Assembly: GCF_014635705.1 (NCBI RefSeq)
Contig: NZ_BMDI01000001.1
Span: forward strand, 1,752,008 to 1,816,007
Length of the DNA: 64,000 nt
Direction of reading: 5' to 3'
DNA from: Oxalicibacterium faecigallinarum
GTDB taxonomy: Bacteria; Pseudomonadota; Gammaproteobacteria; Burkholderiales; Burkholderiaceae_D
The notes beneath the pieces were generated by a model. It worked only from the letters and a program-made list of their open reading frames with translations, had not been told where the DNA came from and did not search any database. Both the position numbers and the translations under genes were made by a program. Below, one piece after another: positions 26,801 to 35,697 of the stretch; position 1 is the first letter of the stretch, and each line of letters starts with the position of its first letter.

Positions 26801-27623
26801 CGATTTTTGACAGTTCTTGTGCATACGGACGCATCAGAGTCGCGCCCAGCGCGCAGTTCAATCCAACCGTCAACGGTTTGGCATGGCGCACCGAGTGCCA
26901 GAACGCGGGGACGGTCTGACCTGACAGGATACGACCCGATGCATCGGTCACCGTGCCCGAAATCATGATCGGCAAACGCTTGCCGGACTCTTCGAAGAAC
27001 TGATCAATCGCAAACAGTGCCGCCTTGCAGTTCAGCGTATCGAAAATGGTTTCGACCAGCAGCACGTCGGCTCCGCCTTCGACAAGACCACGCGTCTGTT
27101 CGAGATAGGCCGCCGCCAGTTGATCAAAGGTCACGTTCCGTGCACCCGGATCGTTGACGTCAGGCGAAATCGAGGCGGTCTTCGGCGTCGGGCCGAGTGC
27201 GCCGGCGACGAAGCGTGGTTTGTCCGGCGTCGAATACTTGTCGCACGCAGCACGCGCAAGCTTGGCCGATACCACGTTCATCTCGTAGGCAAGATGCGCC
27301 ATGTGGTAATCGTCCTGCGCCACCGTCGTCGCGCCAAAGGTATTCGTTTCGATGAGATCGGCACCGGCCGCCAGATACTGTTCGTGGATCGTGCTGATCA
27401 CGTCAGGACGCGTGAGCGACAATAGCTCGTTGTTTCCTTTGACGAACAGTTCCTTGCCGGGCACGGCGAAGGCGGCAAAGCGCTCGCCGCGATAATCTTC
27501 CTCGGTCAACTTGTATTGCTGGATCATGGTGCCCATGGCGCCATCCAGAATCAGGATGCGTTTGGACATCAGGTCGCGTAACAGGACTTCGGTATCGGAA
27601 GGAGCGGCGTTCTTCATCGTCAT
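23859..27623 (-). CDS. metH: Cobalamin-dependent methionine synthase
   Basis: MetH transfers a methyl group from 5-methyltetrahydrofolate to homocysteine through cobalamin. The 1254 residues are full length. The modules are: homocysteine-binding barrel with zinc ligands in GGCCGT (near 320), folate-binding barrel (about 355-610), cap, B12-binding domain with [10 protein letters not shown] (near 775), and C-terminal S-adenosylmethionine-dependent reactivation domain (from about 900, with [12 protein letters not shown]). Translation can begin at either ATG of MTMKNAAPS. It has its own -10 box and a structured leader, described separately. Confidence 0.97.
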   Translation of the reverse strand: MTMKNAAPSDTEVLLRDLMSKRILILDGAMGTMIQQYKLTEEDYRGERFAAFAVPGKELFVKGNNELLSLTRPDVISTIHEQYLAAGADLIETNTFGATTVAQDDYHMAHLAYEMNVVSAKLARAACDKYSTPDKPRFVAGALGPTPKTASISPDVNDPGARNVTFDQLAAAYLEQTRGLVEGGADVLLVETIFDTLNCKAALFAIDQFFEESGKRLPIMISGTVTDASGRILSGQTVPAFWHSVRHAKPLTVGLNCALGATLMRPYAQELSKIADTHVCIYPNAGLPNPMSDTGFDETPDVTSSLLEEFANSGFVNVAGGCCGTTPDHIRAIAETVKSIKPRDIPEVDPALKLSGLEPFIVDDSSLFVNVGERTNVTGSKAFARLIINEQYDEALAVARQQVENGAQVIDINMDEAMLDSQAAMTRFLNLVASEPDIARVPIMIDSSKWNVIEAGLKCVQGKAIVNSISMKEGEEKFLHEARLCQRYGAAVIVMAFDEKGQADTFERKIEICGRAYWLLVNELNFPPEDIIFDPNIFAVATGIEEHNNYAVDFINAVRWIKENLPRAKISGGVSNVSFSFRGNDPAREAIHTVFLYHAIKAGMTMGIVNAGMVGVYDDLPAELRERVEDVVLNRREDATERMIEFAATLKAGDKKEEATLEWRNNPVRQRLSHALVHGITQWIVEDTEEARQEVMNDGGRPIHVIEGPLMDGMNVVGDLFGQGKMFLPQVVKSARVMKQAVAHLIPFIEEEKRQLEIETGVVAKPKGKIVIATVKGDVHDIGKNIVSVVLQCNNFEVVNMGVMVPCSEILAKAKEENADIIGLSGLITPSLEEMAYVAKEMQRDEYFRGLQTPLLIGGATTSRAHTAVKIANNYDGPVVYVPDASRSVSVAQSLLTPEQRDAYVAEIAADYERIREQHANRKATPMLTLAEARANRMQLSFDGDNKPVKPKFIGRREFRNVDLATLARYIDWGPFFQTWDLAGPFPAILTDEVVGEAASKVFEEGQALLKKVIEGRWLTANGVIALLPANTVNDDDIEVYTDDTRKEVAFTYYGVRQQTVKPVVDGVQRPNQCLSDFIAPKSSGVADYIGLFAVTAGLGIEKYEKRFEDAHDDYSSIMLKSLADRLAEAFAEYLHERVRTDLWGYVPDEKLSNEELIKEVYVGIRPAPGYPACPEHTVKVDMFKTLKAEEIGMQLTESFAMFPGAAVSGFYFAHPESKYFVVGKIGDDQVTDMAMRRGVAKEDVERWLSPNLT

Positions 27624-27781
27624 TTCTCTGGTATGGCTTCACTGCGCAAAATGCAAAAAACCCGGCCTGCAGTCGGACCGGGTTTTGCACCTACGCCGCT
27701 TTAGCAGAATTTGGATAAACGGCATGAAACCGTTCTGCGCCCGCAAGCTGGTTTGACCTGTTCAATCAAATCGGCGCGAAA
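27624..27781 (-). promoter_or_regulatory. Structured metH leader, candidate attenuator or riboswitch
   Basis: Between the predicted transcript start (near 27781) and the metH ATG lie about 157 bases with ordered pairings on the minus strand. They are an outer GCGCC (27773-27777) with GGCGC (27737-27741), an inner TTTGA/TCAAA (27752-27756 with 27766-27770), a hairpin GCAGAA/TTCTGC with inner CGG/CCG (27704-27738), the sequence GCTAAAGCGG, and a terminator-like hairpin at 27653-27688. The order, with GATTT inside the first stem and GCTAAAG after it, loosely recalls SAM-II riboswitches, but spacing and inserts differ. Identity is not established. Confidence 0.45.
27653..27688 (-). terminator. 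Terminator-like hairpin 29 bases before metH
   Basis: On the minus strand GCAAAACCCGG pairs with CCGGGTTTTTTGC across a 12-base loop that can pair internally, and the 3' arm is a T-run. It may end the fmt transcript, attenuate metH, or both. Confidence 0.78.
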
Positions 27782-27787
27782 GACAAA

Positions 27788-27793
27788 ATTATA
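27788..27793 (-). promoter_or_regulatory. -10 box (TATAAT) for metH
   Basis: A perfect TATAAT lies on the minus strand 30 bases beyond the fmt stop. No good -35 box stands 16-18 bases further upstream, so an activator may be needed. Confidence 0.45.
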
Positions 27794-27823
27794 CGTGAAA
27801 TCAAGGGTTTGCGGCCAGCCAAA

Positions 27824-28771
27824 TCAGCTGAAACGACCACCTTCCAACGGAAAGCCCTTGAGGAACTCGGCGGCAGACAATCGCTTGCCGCCTGGCTTCT
27901 GCAATTCGCTGACACGCAAGGCACCTTCACCGCACGCCACGAGCACACCATCTTGCGGATTGGCCGCGATGACCTGGCCCGGCGACCACGTTCCGGCATC
28001 CACCGCTTCGGCGCGCCAGAATTTGACTGCCATCCCATTAAAATCGGCAGAAGCCCCGGGAAACGGCATGAAGGCGCGCACCTTGCGCGCCAGCACGGAT
28101 GCCGGCAACGCGAAATCGAGCGCAGCCTCTTCCTTGGCGATCTTGGCAGCATAGTTGGCGCCATCAGGCTGCGGTGTCGCAATCAGGGGGCCTCGTTCCA
28201 TCTGGCGTAACGTATCAACAATCATGCGCCCACCCAACTCTGCCAGCTTGTCATGCAGACTCGCCGTCGTGTCATCGTCGGCAATCGGCAAAGCTTGCAT
28301 CGCGAGCATCGGGCCGGTATCCAGTCCCAATTCCATCTGCATGATGGTCACACCGGTTTCAGCATCGCCCGCTTCGATCGCACGATGAATGGGAGCCGCA
28401 CCACGCCAGCGCGGCAGCAACGACGCATGAATATTGACGCAGCCGCGCGGCGGAATATCCAGCACGGACTGCGGCAGGATCAAGCCGTATGCAGCCACCA
28501 CCATCACGTCATGTGGCGTCGCCTTCAGCAACGCATGTGCATCGGCAGCGACATCCGGATACTTGCCATCCAGGCGCAGTGATACCGGTTGTGCCACCGG
28601 CATACCATGCGCAACGGCAAACTGCTTGACAGCCGATGCCTGCAATTGCATGCCACGTCCGGCAGGGCGGTCAGGCTGCGTCAGTACCAGCGGAATTTCA
28701 AATCCCGCTGCATGCAAGGCCGCCAGTGCAACGGCGGCAAATTCCGGCGTGCCGGCAAAAATGATTTTCAT
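27824..28771 (-). CDS. fmt: Methionyl-tRNA formyltransferase
   Basis: Fmt formylates initiator methionyl-tRNA using 10-formyltetrahydrofolate. The start [16 protein letters not shown] at 28771 gives 315 residues, the normal size; 17 extra upstream codons are unsupported. The N-terminal hydrolase fold carries the folate motif [14 protein letters not shown] (with the catalytic His) and [10 protein letters not shown], and a C-terminal OB-type domain follows. It lies downstream of def with a terminator between them. Confidence 0.96.
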   Translation of the reverse strand: MKIIFAGTPEFAAVALAALHAAGFEIPLVLTQPDRPAGRGMQLQASAVKQFAVAHGMPVAQPVSLRLDGKYPDVAADAHALLKATPHDVMVVAAYGLILPQSVLDIPPRGCVNIHASLLPRWRGAAPIHRAIEAGDAETGVTIMQMELGLDTGPMLAMQALPIADDDTTASLHDKLAELGGRMIVDTLRQMERGPLIATPQPDGANYAAKIAKEEAALDFALPASVLARKVRAFMPFPGASADFNGMAVKFWRAEAVDAGTWSPGQVIAANPQDGVLVACGEGALRVSELQKPGGKRLSAAEFLKGFPLEGGRFS

Positions 28772-28800
28772 GGCGATCCAGTACCCGGCGGAAGATGAAA

Positions 28801-28832
28801 ATAAAAAAGCGGGCGACTGCAAAGACGCCCGC
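28801..28832 (-). terminator. Rho-independent terminator between def and fmt
   Basis: On the minus strand GCGGGCG pairs with CGCCCGC across a 10-base loop and is followed by TTTTTTAT. It stands 19 bases after the def stop and would reduce read-through into fmt. Confidence 0.85.
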
Positions 28833-28850
28833 CCGATGCGCAGGAAAAGC

Positions 28851-29384
28851 TCAGCGTGCAGCCGCGCGTTGCGCGCTACGCGCCAGTTCGCGCTCTTCCT
28901 TGACGAGTTTGGTCTTGATGCGATTGCGTTTGAGTGGCGACAGGTATTCGACGAACACCTTGCCCTTCAGATGATCCATTTCATGCTGAATGCAGACTGC
29001 CAGCAAACCATCCGCATCCACTTCAAACGGCTGCCCCTCCACATCAAAGGCTCGCACCTTCACACGCGCAGGGCGCTCGACACCGTCGTAGATGCCGGGT
29101 ACCGACAAGCAGCCTTCATCGTAGACCTGCTTTTCCTCACTGGCCCAAAGAATTTCCGGATTGATGTACGCGCGCAGTTGATTATGTTCTTCCGAGACAT
29201 CGATCACGATGATCTGCTCGTGCACATCGATCTGTGTCGCGGCCAGACCAATACCCGGTGCATCGTACATGGTCTCGGCCATGTCCTCGACCAGCTTCTT
29301 GATGCGCGCATCAAATACGCTGACCGGCTTGGCAACCTTGTGCAGACGCGGATCGGGATATCGCAGGATAGGCAGTAAGGACAT
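28851..29384 (-). CDS. def: Peptide deformylase
   Basis: Def removes the formyl group from nascent proteins. The 177 residues contain all three family motifs: [15 protein letters not shown] and HEMDH, giving Cys and two His as metal ligands (Fe2+ in vivo). It is the first gene of the leftward def-fmt pair and divergent from the LysM-dprA genes, a layout seen in many proteobacteria. Confidence 0.96.
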   Translation of the reverse strand: MSLLPILRYPDPRLHKVAKPVSVFDARIKKLVEDMAETMYDAPGIGLAATQIDVHEQIIVIDVSEEHNQLRAYINPEILWASEEKQVYDEGCLSVPGIYDGVERPARVKVRAFDVEGQPFEVDADGLLAVCIQHEMDHLKGKVFVEYLSPLKRNRIKTKLVKEERELARSAQRAAAR

Positions 29385-29559
29385 ACGGGCTTTTGCGCAA
29401 CAGAGCGGCGAATCGTTGACAGGGTTTCTTGCTACTTCAATGGTTTATGTGCAGAATTTGATTCACTATGGCAAGTATTTTGACGAAATCAACGCTCGTC
29501 CAACACCTGCGGCAGCACATCAGATGGCGTCACAATTGACGGAAACAACCGGACACACC

Positions 29560-30633
29560 ATGAAAAATTTTAGCACAGCTGCACTTTTCCTCGCACTTGC
29601 CTCTGTTGTCCTTCCCGCTCAATCTCAGTCCTCCGGCCGCTGCACTTTTCTCCCCAATGCCCCCGATCAGCATGTCGTCGTACGAGGCGATACGTTGTGG
29701 GATATTTCGGGACGTTTTCTCGAACAACCCTGGTGCTGGCCGCAAGTCTGGAACCTGAATCGTGATCAGATTCGCAATCCGCACTGGATTTATCCAGGTC
29801 AGGTTGTCTATTTTGACCGCACAACCGGTCGCCTTTCCCTCAGTCGCAACAACGGTGCCGCTGGTACTGACGCGCCTGGCACCGTGCGTCTTTCCCCGGA
29901 AATTCGCACCAGCGCACTCGGACCGGATGCCATCAGTTCCATCTCTCTCAGCGAGATCGGACCGTTCCTGTCGCAACCACTGATTGTCGATGCAGATGAA
30001 CTGACTACCAGTCCACGCATCATCGCCGCACAGGAAGAACGCGTCGTCATCGGCAACGGCGATATCGCCTATGTGCGTGGCGCACTGGGCGACAAAACGG
30101 AGTTTCATGTGTTCCGGGCAGGCAAGCCGCTCAAGGACCCAGGCACGCAGAAAATCATCGGCTACGAAGCAGCCTATCTTGGCGCGGCAAATCTGAAACG
30201 TGCCGGCACCACCGTTGAGCAACCGCATACCATCATCATCACGAAATCAAAGGAAGAAATGGGCATCGGCGATCGCCTGTTGCCGGTTGAACCAACCTCT
30301 TTCCTTAATTTCGTGCCGCATGCACCGGAACAACGCGTCGACGCGCAAATCGTTTCTGTCTATAACGGCGTCACACATGCCGGGCAAAATCAGATCGTCA
30401 CCATCAATCGAGGCAAGAAGGATGGTCTCGATATTGGCAGCGTGCTGCAACTGCAGCGTCTTGGCAAAACCATTGTTGACCGCACAAGCGGTCGCAAAGA
30501 AACCGTCAAGCTACCCGATGAACATTACGGCAATCTGTTTATCTTCCGCGTGTTCAACAACATCTCCTACGGTCTGGTGATGCAAGTGCGCGACACCGTG
30601 CAGATTGGCGATATCGCCAGCTCACCAGAATAA
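29560..30633 (+). CDS. LysM-domain exported protein
   Basis: This 357-residue protein begins at the ATG 29560 with a signal peptide (MKNFSTAALFLALASVVLPAQS). One LysM domain follows near residues 40-85 (HVVVRGDTLWDISGRFLEQP, ending IYPGQVVYFD), which binds peptidoglycan. The remaining 270 residues form a less conserved region. The frame is open for over 100 codons upstream, including an ATG at 29524, but only 29560 gives a proper signal peptide. It lies 7 bases upstream of dprA, an association common in betaproteobacteria. Confidence 0.88.
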   Translation: MKNFSTAALFLALASVVLPAQSQSSGRCTFLPNAPDQHVVVRGDTLWDISGRFLEQPWCWPQVWNLNRDQIRNPHWIYPGQVVYFDRTTGRLSLSRNNGAAGTDAPGTVRLSPEIRTSALGPDAISSISLSEIGPFLSQPLIVDADELTTSPRIIAAQEERVVIGNGDIAYVRGALGDKTEFHVFRAGKPLKDPGTQKIIGYEAAYLGAANLKRAGTTVEQPHTIIITKSKEEMGIGDRLLPVEPTSFLNFVPHAPEQRVDAQIVSVYNGVTHAGQNQIVTINRGKKDGLDIGSVLQLQRLGKTIVDRTSGRKETVKLPDEHYGNLFIFRVFNNISYGLVMQVRDTVQIGDIASSPE

Positions 30634-30640
30634 AGAGGGC

Positions 30641-31789
30641 ATGACAGCGCGCCCGTCGAAAGAGATGCGCCATGCCCCGCCTGACGACGATCTGAGCGCA
30701 TGGCTGCGATTAATGCAAACGCCGGGCGTCGGCGCAGAAACCGCACGACGTCTGCTGGGGCACTTTGGCCTGCCGCAGGCTATTTTCAACGCAGATATTC
30801 CCGCTCTGCGCGACTGCGTTAGCGAACGCATAGCCCAGGCCTTGCTGGCACCGCCCTCTGATGCACTTCTTGCTCTCATCGAGCGCACACACGAATGGGC
30901 TGCACAGGAAGGCAATCACATCCTGACACTGGCAGACAGCAACTATCCGCCATGCCTGTTGGAAATCCCCGATCCACCGATCATTCTCTATGCCAAAGGC
31001 AAACCTGCCTTGCTGTCGCAAATGGCACTGGCAGTCGTCGGCAGTCGCAATGCGACGGCACAAGGTATCGCCAATGCAGAAAAATTTTCAGAGAATCTGA
31101 GTCAAGCCGGTTTGACGATCGTTTCCGGCATGGCGCTCGGCATCGATACGGCCGCCCATGAAGGCGGCTTGAAAGGTAACGGTTCGACGATTGCGGTGAT
31201 CGGCACCGGTTGTGATCTGGTCTATCCGGCACGCAATCGCACCCTCGCACATCGGATTGCCGAACAAGGCTGTCTATTGAGCGAGTATGCACTTGGCACA
31301 CCCGCCATCGCCAGCAATTTCCCGCGTCGCAACCGCATCATCAGCGGGCTCGCACGCGGTGTGCTGGTGATCGAGGCTGCCCTGCAATCCGGCTCGCTGA
31401 TTACAGCGCGCATGGCAGCAGAGCAGGGTAGAGACATGTTCGCCATTCCCGGTTCGATTCACTCGCCACTCGCCAAGGGATGTCATCAACTCATTAAGCA
31501 GGGCGCCAAGTTGGTGGAATCCGCGCAGGACATTCTGGAAGAACTGCAGTACGTATCACCTGCGTCGATTTCGATGAAGGCGAGCACGCAAGACATGGTG
31601 GAAGACACGCAAACTGACGATGACAGCAGCATCGTTCTGCATGCCATGGGGTTCGATCCAGTCGATGTCGATACGCTTGCAGCCCGATGTGCGATGGACG
31701 CCGCGGCACTTAGCGCACAACTACTCTCCCTCGAACTGGCCGGTCGTGCGGAAATGCTGCCCGGCGGCATGTATCGCCGGATTGACTGA
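30641..31789 (+). CDS. dprA: DNA processing protein DprA
   Basis: DprA binds incoming single-stranded DNA and loads RecA during transformation. The 382 residues comprise an N-terminal helix-hairpin-helix/SAM-like part (QTPGVGAETARRLLGHFG), the Rossmann core (VVGSRNATAQG, SGMALGIDTAAHEGGL, LARGVLVIEA) and a C-terminal winged helix (about 320-382). The ATG at 30641, with AGAGGG upstream, is preferred over an overlapping TTG at 30605. It follows the LysM gene and precedes smg after a 285-base gap with no gene. Confidence 0.94.
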   Translation: MTARPSKEMRHAPPDDDLSAWLRLMQTPGVGAETARRLLGHFGLPQAIFNADIPALRDCVSERIAQALLAPPSDALLALIERTHEWAAQEGNHILTLADSNYPPCLLEIPDPPIILYAKGKPALLSQMALAVVGSRNATAQGIANAEKFSENLSQAGLTIVSGMALGIDTAAHEGGLKGNGSTIAVIGTGCDLVYPARNRTLAHRIAEQGCLLSEYALGTPAIASNFPRRNRIISGLARGVLVIEAALQSGSLITARMAAEQGRDMFAIPGSIHSPLAKGCHQLIKQGAKLVESAQDILEELQYVSPASISMKASTQDMVEDTQTDDDSSIVLHAMGFDPVDVDTLAARCAMDAAALSAQLLSLELAGRAEMLPGGMYRRID

Positions 31790-32074
31790 CACGAAAGCGT
31801 TAGCACGTCGACACGCTTGGATGTCATCCTGAAAACGAAATCGTGCCAAACCTGTATTTCCTTTCATTTTGGACATCGCGGCCACGCAACAAACCCTGTC
31901 TTTTCTATCGACACACGCCGTTTTCAGGTATGCTTAAACCAAGTAAGCGCTGTCTCTGATCTGCCGCTGTCGTCACAACTCTCATAGGTAATTTTGCAGA
32001 GCGTGATTCTTGAGCATTCGATCCTGGTGGCATTCGAAAGAATGTTGCCTTAACCCAAGCGCTACGGTGAAGCC

Positions 32075-32551
32075 ATGTTCGACGTTTTAGTTTATTTGTA
32101 CGAAACCTATTACCGGCCGGATGCCTGTCCTGAATCCGACGTGCTGGTAAAGAAACTCTCCGCCATCGGATTTGAGGAAGAGGAAATCGCCAAGGCGCTT
32201 GGCTGGTTGACTGCTCTGGCGCAAACCAACGATGCCTTCTCCGATAATTATCCGCATCAGACCGCTTTCTCTTTCGGCATCCGTATTTACGCAGATCGCG
32301 AGATCGACGTCATCGGTACGCCCGGCATCGGTTTCATCCAGTTTCTCGAATCGGCCAAGCTGATCAATCCGATCCAGCGCGAGATCATCGTTGAACGCGC
32401 CCTGGCTGCCGCCGAATCGCCCATCTCGCTCGACAAACTCAAGGTCATCGTCCTGATGGTGTTGTGGAGCCAGGGCAAGGAACCGGATGGCCTGATCTTC
32501 GACGAACTGTTTGTCGACGAAGACGACGCCACACCGCGCATGCTGCACTGA
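32075..32551 (+). CDS. smg: Smg family protein (DUF494)
   Basis: This 158-residue protein matches the Smg/DUF494 family: [13 protein letters not shown] at the start, [18 protein letters not shown], and a C-terminal [19 protein letters not shown]. Smg is commonly encoded next to dprA and a topoisomerase, as here. Its role is unknown. A long inverted repeat follows at 32571-32603. Confidence 0.93.
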   Translation: MFDVLVYLYETYYRPDACPESDVLVKKLSAIGFEEEEIAKALGWLTALAQTNDAFSDNYPHQTAFSFGIRIYADREIDVIGTPGIGFIQFLESAKLINPIQREIIVERALAAAESPISLDKLKVIVLMVLWSQGKEPDGLIFDELFVDEDDATPRMLH

Positions 32552-32570
32552 TCGGTGCAGCACTCTTGCG

Positions 32571-32612
32571 ACGGGCATGGATTGCTGATGCGACCATGCC
32601 CGTTCACGTTTT
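32571..32612 (+). terminator. Probable terminator after smg
   Basis: ACGGGCATGG and CCATGCCCGT form a perfect 10-bp inverted repeat with a 13-base loop, 20 bases after the smg stop. The T-run is weak (CACGTTTT), so termination is likely but not certain. Confidence 0.55.
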
Positions 32613-32709
32613 GGCGTACCTCTTAAGCAACTCTTTCCGCTTCCGTCCGCTCCTGCTTGCGAATTTTGCCGCAACGCGCTTATCATTGCCCGCTTGACGG
32701 GCGTGTAAT

Positions 32710-32718
32710 TGTTATATT
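32710..32718 (+). promoter_or_regulatory. Extended -10 promoter candidate for topB
   Basis: TGTTATATT fits an extended -10 (TGn plus TATATT), about 97 bases before the topB ATG. A TTGACG lies nearby (32694-32699), but its spacing to TATATT is too short for a normal -35. Confidence 0.4.
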
Positions 32719-32814
32719 AGAGCCCGTTCCCCGCCGCAACTTGCTTTCAAGGCAACTTTGGGTGGCGTGTACTGCGCGCAGTTTGCCGCGTTTCTTTCGA
32801 GACTCACTATATAT

Positions 32815-35460
32815 ATGACAAAAACCCTCATCATTGCCGAGAAGCCATCCGTCGCGAACGATATCGCGAAGACGCTCGGCGGCTTCACCAAGCACGATGA
32901 GTATTTCGAATCCGACGAATACGTCCTGTCGTCCGCGGTCGGCCATCTGGTCGAGATCGCGGTTCCTGAAGAATATGACGTCAAGCGCGGCAAATGGACC
33001 TTTACCCATTTGCCGATGATTCCGCCGCACTTTGCGCTGAACCCGATTGCCAAGACCGAATCGCGCCTCAAGGTGCTGAACAAGCTGATCAAACGCAAGG
33101 ATGTCACCGGCCTGATCAACGCCTGCGATGCGGGGCGAGAAGGCGAACTGATCTTCCGTCTGATTGCGCAATACGCCAAGGCCAAGCAGCCGATTCAACG
33201 TCTGTGGCTGCAATCGATGACGCCAACTGCCATCCGCGAAGCGTTCAAGAATTTGCGCAGCGACGCCGACATGACGCCGCTGGCCGATGCTGCCCGTAGC
33301 CGCAGCGAGGCGGATTGGCTGATCGGCATCAACGGCACGCGCGCGATGACAGCCTTCAATTCGAAAGAAGGCGGCTTCTATCTGACGACCGTGGGTCGCG
33401 TACAGACGCCAACGCTGTCGATCGTGGTCAACCGCGAAGAGAAAATCAAGAAGTTCGTCCCGCGCGATTACTGGGAAGTGCGTGCCGAATTCGTCTGCGC
33501 TGCCGGCATCTATCAGGGCCGCTGGCTGGACACCAAGTTCAAGAAGGACGAAACCGATCCGGAGAAGCGTGCCGAGCGTCTGTGGAGCAAGGCGGCTGCC
33601 GAATCCATCGTCGCCGCCTGCCGCGGCAAGATCGGCGTTGTTACGGAAGAGTCCAAGCCAACCACGTCGATGGCACCGGCACTGTTCGATCTGACCAGCC
33701 TGCAGCGCGAAGCCAATGCACGCTTTGGCTTTTCGGCCAAGAATACGCTGGGTCTGGCACAAGCGCTGTACGAAAAACACAAGGTCCTGACCTATCCGCG
33801 TACCGATTCGCGTCATCTGCCGGAAGACTACCTGCCGACCGTGCTGGAAACCCTGGAAACATTGGCCGAGAACAATAATTACCATCAGTTCTCCAAACAG
33901 ATTACCAACGGCAAATGGGTCAAACCAAACAAGCGGATCTTCGACAATACGAAGATCAGCGATCACTTTGCGATCATCCCGACCACGCAAGCGCCGAAAA
34001 ATCTGTCCGAGCCAGAGCAAAAGCTGTACGACCTCGTCACGCGCCGCTTCATGGCGATTTTCTTCCCTGCCGCAGAATTCCAGGTCACCACGCGCTTTAC
34101 CGAAGTCTCGGGCCATCAGTTCAAGACAGAAGGCAAAGTGCTGACCAACCCCGGCTGGCTGGCGGTCTACGGCAAGGACGTGGACGAAGAGAAGGATGGC
34201 GAAAATAGCGGCAATCTGGTGCCGGTCGCCAAGGATGAAAAGGTCAAGACCGAATCGGTTGTCGCCAACGGCCTCGTCACCAAGCCGCCTGCACGCTATT
34301 CGGAAGCAACGCTGTTGTCCGCAATGGAAGGCGCTGGCAAGCTGATCGACGACGGTGAACTGCGCGATGCGATGGCCGGCAAAGGCCTTGGTACGCCAGC
34401 GACGCGCGCTGCCATCATCGAAGGTCTGCTGACCGAAAAATACCTGCTGCGCGAAGGCCGCGAGCTGATCCCGACTGCCAAGGCATTCCAGTTGATGACC
34501 TTGCTGCACGGCCTGGGCGTCGACGAACTGACCGAGCCGGAACTGACCGGCGAATGGGAATACAAGCTGTCCGAAATCGAACGCGGCAAGATCAGTCGCG
34601 AAGAATTCATGCGCGAAATCGCGCAGATGGCGCAGATCATCGTCAAGCGTGCCAAGGAGTACGACAACGACACGATTCCCGGCGACTATGCAACGTTGCA
34701 GACACCATGTCCGAACTGCGGGGGCGTGGTGAAGGAAAACTATCGTCGCTTTGCCTGTACCAAGTGCGAATTCTCGATGACCAAGGTGCCAGGCGGTCGT
34801 CAATTTGAAATCAGCGAAGTTGAAGAGCTGCTGGCCAACCGCACCATCGGCCCGCTGCAAGGCTTCCGTTCGAAGATGGGACGTCCGTTCGCTGCCGTGC
34901 TGAAGATTTCGCGCGACGAAGAGATCAAGAACTACAAGCTCGAGTTCGATTTCGGCCAGAACGACGATGACGAGAATGCCGAACCGGTCGATTTCAGTGA
35001 TCAGACCTCGCTTGGCCCCTGTCCGAAATGCGCCGGTGGCGTGTACGAGCAACCGCTTTCTTATGTCTGCGAAAACTCGGTTGCCAAACCCAAGACCTGT
35101 GACTTCCGTAGCGGCCGCATCATCCTGCAACAGGAAATCCTGCCGGAACAGATGCGCAAGCTGCTTAACGACGGCAAAACGGATCTGCTGCCAGGCTTCA
35201 TCTCGCAACGTACGCGTCGCGCCTTCAAGGCCTATCTGGTCAAGGGCAAGGATGGCAAGGTGAGTTTCGAGTTCGAGCCGCGCAAGGAGAAGGCACCTGC
35301 CAAAGGCAAGGCGACTGCAGACAAGGACCAGGCCGGTGATGCCACCGAAGCCACGCCAAAAGCAGCAGCCAAGAAAACGGCGAGCAAGACCGCGGCGAAA
35401 AAACCTGCCGCCAAGAAAGTAGCCGCAAAAAAAACGGCTGCGAAGAAAACCGCAAAGTAA
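32815..35460 (+). CDS. topB: DNA topoisomerase III (type IA) with C-terminal zinc fingers and Lys/Ala tail
   Basis: This 881-residue type IA topoisomerase breaks and rejoins one DNA strand through Tyr near 327 in LTYPRTDSRHL. The TOPRIM domain opens with TLIIAEKPSVANDIA and contains NACDAGREGELIF. After the core come two zinc-finger-like clusters, CPNCGG...CTKC (near 632-652) and CPKCAGG...C (near 738-763). A tail rich in AAKK repeats (about 820-881) resembles histone-like DNA-binding tails. The ATG at 32815 is at the family start (MTKTLIIAEK); 19 upstream codons are unsupported. It could also be annotated topA-like, but the N-terminus fits topoisomerase III. Confidence 0.93.
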   Translation: MTKTLIIAEKPSVANDIAKTLGGFTKHDEYFESDEYVLSSAVGHLVEIAVPEEYDVKRGKWTFTHLPMIPPHFALNPIAKTESRLKVLNKLIKRKDVTGLINACDAGREGELIFRLIAQYAKAKQPIQRLWLQSMTPTAIREAFKNLRSDADMTPLADAARSRSEADWLIGINGTRAMTAFNSKEGGFYLTTVGRVQTPTLSIVVNREEKIKKFVPRDYWEVRAEFVCAAGIYQGRWLDTKFKKDETDPEKRAERLWSKAAAESIVAACRGKIGVVTEESKPTTSMAPALFDLTSLQREANARFGFSAKNTLGLAQALYEKHKVLTYPRTDSRHLPEDYLPTVLETLETLAENNNYHQFSKQITNGKWVKPNKRIFDNTKISDHFAIIPTTQAPKNLSEPEQKLYDLVTRRFMAIFFPAAEFQVTTRFTEVSGHQFKTEGKVLTNPGWLAVYGKDVDEEKDGENSGNLVPVAKDEKVKTESVVANGLVTKPPARYSEATLLSAMEGAGKLIDDGELRDAMAGKGLGTPATRAAIIEGLLTEKYLLREGRELIPTAKAFQLMTLLHGLGVDELTEPELTGEWEYKLSEIERGKISREEFMREIAQMAQIIVKRAKEYDNDTIPGDYATLQTPCPNCGGVVKENYRRFACTKCEFSMTKVPGGRQFEISEVEELLANRTIGPLQGFRSKMGRPFAAVLKISRDEEIKNYKLEFDFGQNDDDENAEPVDFSDQTSLGPCPKCAGGVYEQPLSYVCENSVAKPKTCDFRSGRIILQQEILPEQMRKLLNDGKTDLLPGFISQRTRRAFKAYLVKGKDGKVSFEFEPRKEKAPAKGKATADKDQAGDATEATPKAAAKKTASKTAAKKPAAKKVAAKKTAAKKTAK

Positions 35461-35478
35461 GCGCCCTTGCAACGCGAT

Positions 35479-35519
35479 AAAAAAATCCCGGCAGATATCA
35501 GGTCTGGCCGGGATTTTTA
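35479..35519 (+). terminator. Rho-independent terminator after topB
   Basis: AAAATCCCGGC pairs with GCCGGGATTTTT across a loop of about 13 bases that can pair further. It lies 19 bases after the topB stop. Confidence 0.9.
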
Positions 35520-35651
35520 ATGTCGAACACCCATGAGTGATCCGGTTCGTTCGCTCACCGATCTGCGAGGTCTGATCCTGCCTGCATCGCACTCACTGAC
35601 GCGATCGTTTCTGTCTGCTACTGACTTGCTGCGTTTGGTCAGCCAACCAAA

Positions 35652-35676
35652 GCCGCATGCCTTCTGAGCATGCGGC
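35652..35676 (-). terminator. Probable terminator after the FdhF/YdeP-type gene
   Basis: A perfect 9-bp stem GCCGCATGC / GCATGCGGC with a 7-base loop lies 22 bases beyond the stop at 35698. The following minus-strand sequence (TTTGGTT) is only a weak T-run. Confidence 0.6.
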
Positions 35677-35697
35677 CTGCAGATGCCGAAGCGTCCA

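Noticed and set aside
27624-27781. An SAH riboswitch before metH.
   Set aside because: The GAGGAGCGCUGC and AGGCUCGG core elements I know are absent, so I left the class open.
32683-35592. A 969-codon open frame antisense to topB.
   Set aside because: Such frames come from the codon bias of the real gene. The sense frame has the full type IA topoisomerase motifs, a start and a terminator; the antisense product has no family signs.
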